This document shows positions 5,719 to 8,204 of a stretch of 8,204 nt of DNA, one piece after another. The position numbers and the translations under genes are program-made. The stretch is from Treponema sp. (GTDB lineage: Bacteria > Spirochaetota > Spirochaetia > Treponematales > Breznakiellaceae): positions 1-8,204 of the forward strand of contig JAIRUO010000127.1 in the NCBI GenBank assembly GCA_031254385.1, in the 5' to 3' direction. The number at the start of each line of letters is the position of its first letter. Positions within the stretch are counted from its first letter, which is position 1. Under the pieces are notes generated by a model that worked only from the letters and a program-made list of their open reading frames with translations, ran no database searches and was not told where the DNA came from.

Positions 5719-7119
5719 ATGGATTATTTGGGATTCAACGCTTATGAAAAATCAATAAACCGGAAGGGGCCGCTTCACATTTTTATGATAAAAGATGAAG
5801 ATGGCGATGCTATTATCCTTCAGGGGAAAAATCCCGGCTTCAAGGGAACCAAACTCCAGGGGGACAAAATCAAGGTTCCCCTTACGCATAAAAACGCCGA
5901 AGTTTTGCGCAAGGTTTTCCCTTTTACCGCTCCTAGCCAGGTTCTGGACAAGGAACGGAGTTTTGGCGCAGGGGATCGGCTTGGGATTGCGTCTCCTGGG
6001 CATATCAGGGTTTTTACACAATATGATGCCTACCCCATTCTTGCACAGCAGTCCATCCGTGAACTTAACCTGACTAACCGAACCTACGAAGATGTCCTTG
6101 ATGCAGCAACCTTCGCCGTATTCCGGGAGGGTTTCAAGAAAGGCTGGGGCGCTGACGGCGATCATCTCAAAACTCCTAAAGATATAAAGTACGCCCTCTC
6201 TCTTGGTTTTACCATGATTACCCTGGACTGTTCCGAACACATCAAAGGAAATATTACCGATGAAAACGCTCCGGCACTGCCTACCGGATACGCAGATAAA
6301 TACCTGAACAAAACTTTTGATATTGGCGAAAATGTCACCCTTAGCTTTACCGAGGCTGAATTAAAAAAAATCGTTGCCATATACGGCGAAGCAATAGGCT
6401 TTGCAAAGGAGATGTTCAACAAATTCATCAAGAAAGCGAAAAACCCGGTTGGCTTTGAAATTTCCATTGACGAAACTTCAACCCCCACCACTCCGCTACA
6501 GCATTACTTTGTTGCCCGTGAGCTCATTGACTCTGGGGTCAAGTTTGCTACCATTGCGCCCCGATTCTGCGGCGAATTCCAAAAGGGTATTGATTATGTC
6601 GGCGACCTTGTGCAGTTTGAAAAGGAAATCAAAATACACGCCGTCATTGCCCGGCATTTCAAGTACAAACTGAGTATACATTCGGGTTCGGATAAATTTA
6701 CGGTATTCCCCAGTATAGGAAAAGAAACAAAGGGGATTTTCCATGTCAAAACAGCCGGAACCAACTGGCTGGAAGCCATGCGCGTTGTCGCCATACTCGA
6801 CCCAGGTCTTTACCGCGAGATTCACAAGTACGCGCTTTCTGCCTTTGACGAAGCCCGCAAATATTATCACGTAACAACAGACATTAAAAAAATCCCTAAC
6901 GTGGATAAACTGAGCGACAGGGAACTCGCCGAACTCTTTAACCAGAACGACAGCCGCCAGCTTATTCACATAACCTACGGCCTCATCCTTAACAAAAAAA
7001 ATGCGGACAGTTCTTTTGCTTTTAAGGACAGGCTCTACAAACTGTGGAGAGAAAAGGAAGAAGTTTACGCCCAGGCCCTGATGAAACACATAGGTAGGCA
7101 CCTGGATCTTTTGGGGTAA
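5719..7119 (+). CDS. uxaE: UxaE-like tagaturonate epimerase family protein
   Basis: The 466 residues resemble the UxaE family, metal-dependent epimerases that convert D-tagaturonate to D-fructuronate in galacturonate breakdown, first recognised in Thermotoga. Family-like stretches are GADGDHLKTPKD at 144-155, FEISIDETSTPTTPLQHYF at 246-264, APRFCGEFQKGIDYVGD at 280-296, SIHSGSDKF at 319-327 and FHVKTAGTNWLEA at 341-353. H149, E247, D251, H262, H321 and H342 are candidate metal or acid-base residues, chosen by eye. No signal peptide is seen, so it should be cytoplasmic. AAAGGAG at 5706-5712 supports the start, 18 bases after the glyA stop. No other uronate genes lie in the window, so the pathway role is inferred from family only. 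The assignment is from memory of family motifs and could be a related paralogue with another sugar-acid substrate. Confidence 0.72.
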   Translation: MDYLGFNAYEKSINRKGPLHIFMIKDEDGDAIILQGKNPGFKGTKLQGDKIKVPLTHKNAEVLRKVFPFTAPSQVLDKERSFGAGDRLGIASPGHIRVFTQYDAYPILAQQSIRELNLTNRTYEDVLDAATFAVFREGFKKGWGADGDHLKTPKDIKYALSLGFTMITLDCSEHIKGNITDENAPALPTGYADKYLNKTFDIGENVTLSFTEAELKKIVAIYGEAIGFAKEMFNKFIKKAKNPVGFEISIDETSTPTTPLQHYFVARELIDSGVKFATIAPRFCGEFQKGIDYVGDLVQFEKEIKIHAVIARHFKYKLSIHSGSDKFTVFPSIGKETKGIFHVKTAGTNWLEAMRVVAILDPGLYREIHKYALSAFDEARKYYHVTTDIKKIPNVDKLSDRELAELFNQNDSRQLIHITYGLILNKKNADSSFAFKDRLYKLWREKEEVYAQALMKHIGRHLDLLG

Positions 7120-7126
7120 AGAAAAC

Positions 7127-7612
7127 CTAATAGTCCTGCTCGTTCTCAGCAACAAGTGAATCAGCACTATAATTGTACTCGGTATCATAAATGCCATTTT
7201 TTATCTCATAGATAGTTTCTTTTACTTCGTTAACGCAATCCTCAAGGTTTTCCTTTATTTCATTACCCCAGTAACGAAGTATAACCCATCCCATATTTTC
7301 AAGTTCTCTCTCAATTTTATTATCCCGTGCAATATTACGGTCTATCTTGGGGAGCCAATAATCACGATTCGTTTTTATGCTTTCTTTTTTATTTTCCCAA
7401 TTTTTACCATGCCAGAATTCTCCATCACAAAAAATAGCAATTTTGTATTTTGTTATTGCAATATCCGGGCAACCTGGCAGTATTTTATAGTTTTTTCGAT
7501 AGCGAATGCCTTCTTTCCATAATGCTTTACGCAGTTGAACCTCAATTGAGGTATTTTTATTTCTAATATGCGACATAGCTATATGCCGCTGTTCAGGAGT
7601 CAAGCGATCCAT
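7127..7612 (-). CDS. vsr: Very short patch repair (Vsr-like) DNA mismatch endonuclease
   Basis: Vsr proteins nick next to T:G mismatches left when 5-methylcytosine deaminates, and usually accompany a cytosine DNA methyltransferase. The 161-residue length fits. The N-terminal helix (LTPEQRHIAMSHIRNKNTSI) and the core PGCPDIAITKYKIAIFCDGE then FWHGKNWE are typical. By alignment to E. coli Vsr from memory, E24, D50 and H68 match catalytic E25, D51 and H69; D63 replaces H64. The E. coli zinc ligands (C66, H71, C73, C117) appear as E65, K70, W72 and G116, so the zinc site seems lost, as in a common Firmicutes-type subgroup. The start overlaps the stop of the upstream methyltransferase by 13 bases; AAGGA at 7623-7619 precedes the ATG. 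Hand count of 7201-7500 gives 100 G/C of 300, versus 172 of 300 at 5041-5340 in glyA, suggesting acquisition by transfer. Confidence 0.88.
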   Translation of the reverse strand: MDRLTPEQRHIAMSHIRNKNTSIEVQLRKALWKEGIRYRKNYKILPGCPDIAITKYKIAIFCDGEFWHGKNWENKKESIKTNRDYWLPKIDRNIARDNKIERELENMGWVILRYWGNEIKENLEDCVNEVKETIYEIKNGIYDTEYNYSADSLVAENEQDY

Positions 7613-8204
7613 TCAGAATCCTTAAAAACTTCCCACATAAAAATACTTGCTGCAGAAGCTATGTTCAGCGAATTCACAGCCCCGGTTACAGGTATACTGA
7701 TTATCCCATCACAGACAACTTTAAGGGCCTGGCTTATGCCTTTGGCTTCATTGCCCAGAATCAGGACAAGAGGCCGCTGTAAGACGCAGGTATCCAAAGT
7801 CAAATCGCCACCAGAATCGGTTCCCCAGACTTTAATGCCGTAACGACCTCTCATGGATTCAAGCAGATTTTGAAACTCTTCCAGCGATTCTATTTGTATT
7901 GGCGTTGTGAAAAAAATACTCCCAAGGCTGGCGCGTATGGTTTTGGGATCCCAGGGATCAACGCCATGACCGATGCACAACACAGCATCAACACCAAACG
8001 AATTGGCGGAGCGTATAATTGAGCCAAGGTTCCCGGTGTCCGATGGCCTGTCCAGAACCAGAACAAACGGTTTTTCAGGCAGTGCCACTTCACCTAATTG
8101 CAGCAATGGCATTTTGGCGGTAACAAGCATTTCAGAAGGATCGCTACGGTCGCAGAGTTTTCTATATAAATTACCAGACATTTCGATGATCTTGAGCCCG
8201 ACCA
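7600..8204 (-). CDS. TrmH/SpoU (SPOUT) family RNA 2'-O-methyltransferase (5' end outside window)
   Basis: SPOUT enzymes of this family methylate ribose 2'-OH groups in tRNA or rRNA with S-adenosylmethionine, using a knotted C-terminal fold. The three family motifs are present, numbered from the ATG at 8181: VLDRPSDTGNLGSIIRSAN (42-60) with N51 and R57, LILGNEAKGIS (140-150), and IPVTGAVNSLNIASAAS (163-179). The frame stays open from that ATG to the window edge (VGLKIIE precedes M), and no ribosome site is visible before it. The real start therefore probably lies beyond 8204, and the N-terminal substrate-binding domain typical of 250-270 aa members is cut off. The stop codon lies inside the start region of the vsr-like gene. 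The exact RNA target cannot be read from the sequence. Confidence 0.9.
   Translation of the reverse strand, partial: VGLKIIEMSGNLYRKLCDRSDPSEMLVTAKMPLLQLGEVALPEKPFVLVLDRPSDTGNLGSIIRSANSFGVDAVLCIGHGVDPWDPKTIRASLGSIFFTTPIQIESLEEFQNLLESMRGRYGIKVWGTDSGGDLTLDTCVLQRPLVLILGNEAKGISQALKVVCDGIISIPVTGAVNSLNIASAASIFMWEVFKDSEWIA

Noticed and set aside
7113..7140. Terminator between the convergent UxaE-like and vsr-like genes
   Set aside because: The seven-base gap and the flanking bases show no stem followed by a T-run on either strand.
6496..7197. 233-residue open frame on the minus strand
   Set aside because: It is antisense to the UxaE-like gene and also runs across the vsr stop; no ribosome site or recognisable domain.

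Overview
The window looks like spirochaete DNA, most likely Treponema-like. The clues are the long (about 512 aa) serine hydroxymethyltransferase with an internal insert, a clostridial-style glutamine synthetase followed by an ANTAR regulator, a cellobiose-epimerase-like protein and a tagaturonate-epimerase-like protein. This is inference from protein style; no rRNA or other species marker is present. Coding density is high. The only gene-free stretches are about 120 bases each (828-950 and 4043-4161), and both carry regulatory sequence.

Left part, minus strand, in transcription order: glutamine synthetase (glnA, 4042-2723), an ANTAR RNA-binding regulator with a degenerate receiver domain (2713-2147), an AGE-family sugar 2-epimerase closest to cellobiose 2-epimerases (2126-951), and the class-II glutamine amidotransferase (GltB1-type) subunit of a split glutamate synthase (827 to beyond position 1). 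The first three are separated by 9 and 20 bases and look like one transcription unit. The amidotransferase has its own strong promoter and an untranslated leader.

That leader is the most interesting part of the window. It can fold into two adjacent hairpins, each with a six-base loop starting with A (the first is AAAGGC, with the A1/G4 pattern known for ANTAR targets). Alternatively it can fold into one uninterrupted 21-pair hairpin (24 with A-U extension) that ends in six Ts, an intrinsic terminator. The two folds share bases and exclude each other. Together with the ANTAR gene just upstream, this suggests ammonia assimilation (GS plus glutamate synthase) is controlled by ANTAR antitermination, comparable to glnA-nitR-glt clusters in clostridia.

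Right part: glyA (4162-5700) and a UxaE-like sugar-acid epimerase (5719-7119) run on the plus strand as a probable operon, divergent from glnA with back-to-back promoters. Converging on them from the right are a SPOUT-class (TrmH/SpoU) RNA methyltransferase that runs off the window end (8204-7600) and, overlapping its stop codon, an AT-rich Vsr-like mismatch endonuclease (7612-7127) that looks acquired and has no DNA methyltransferase partner in view.
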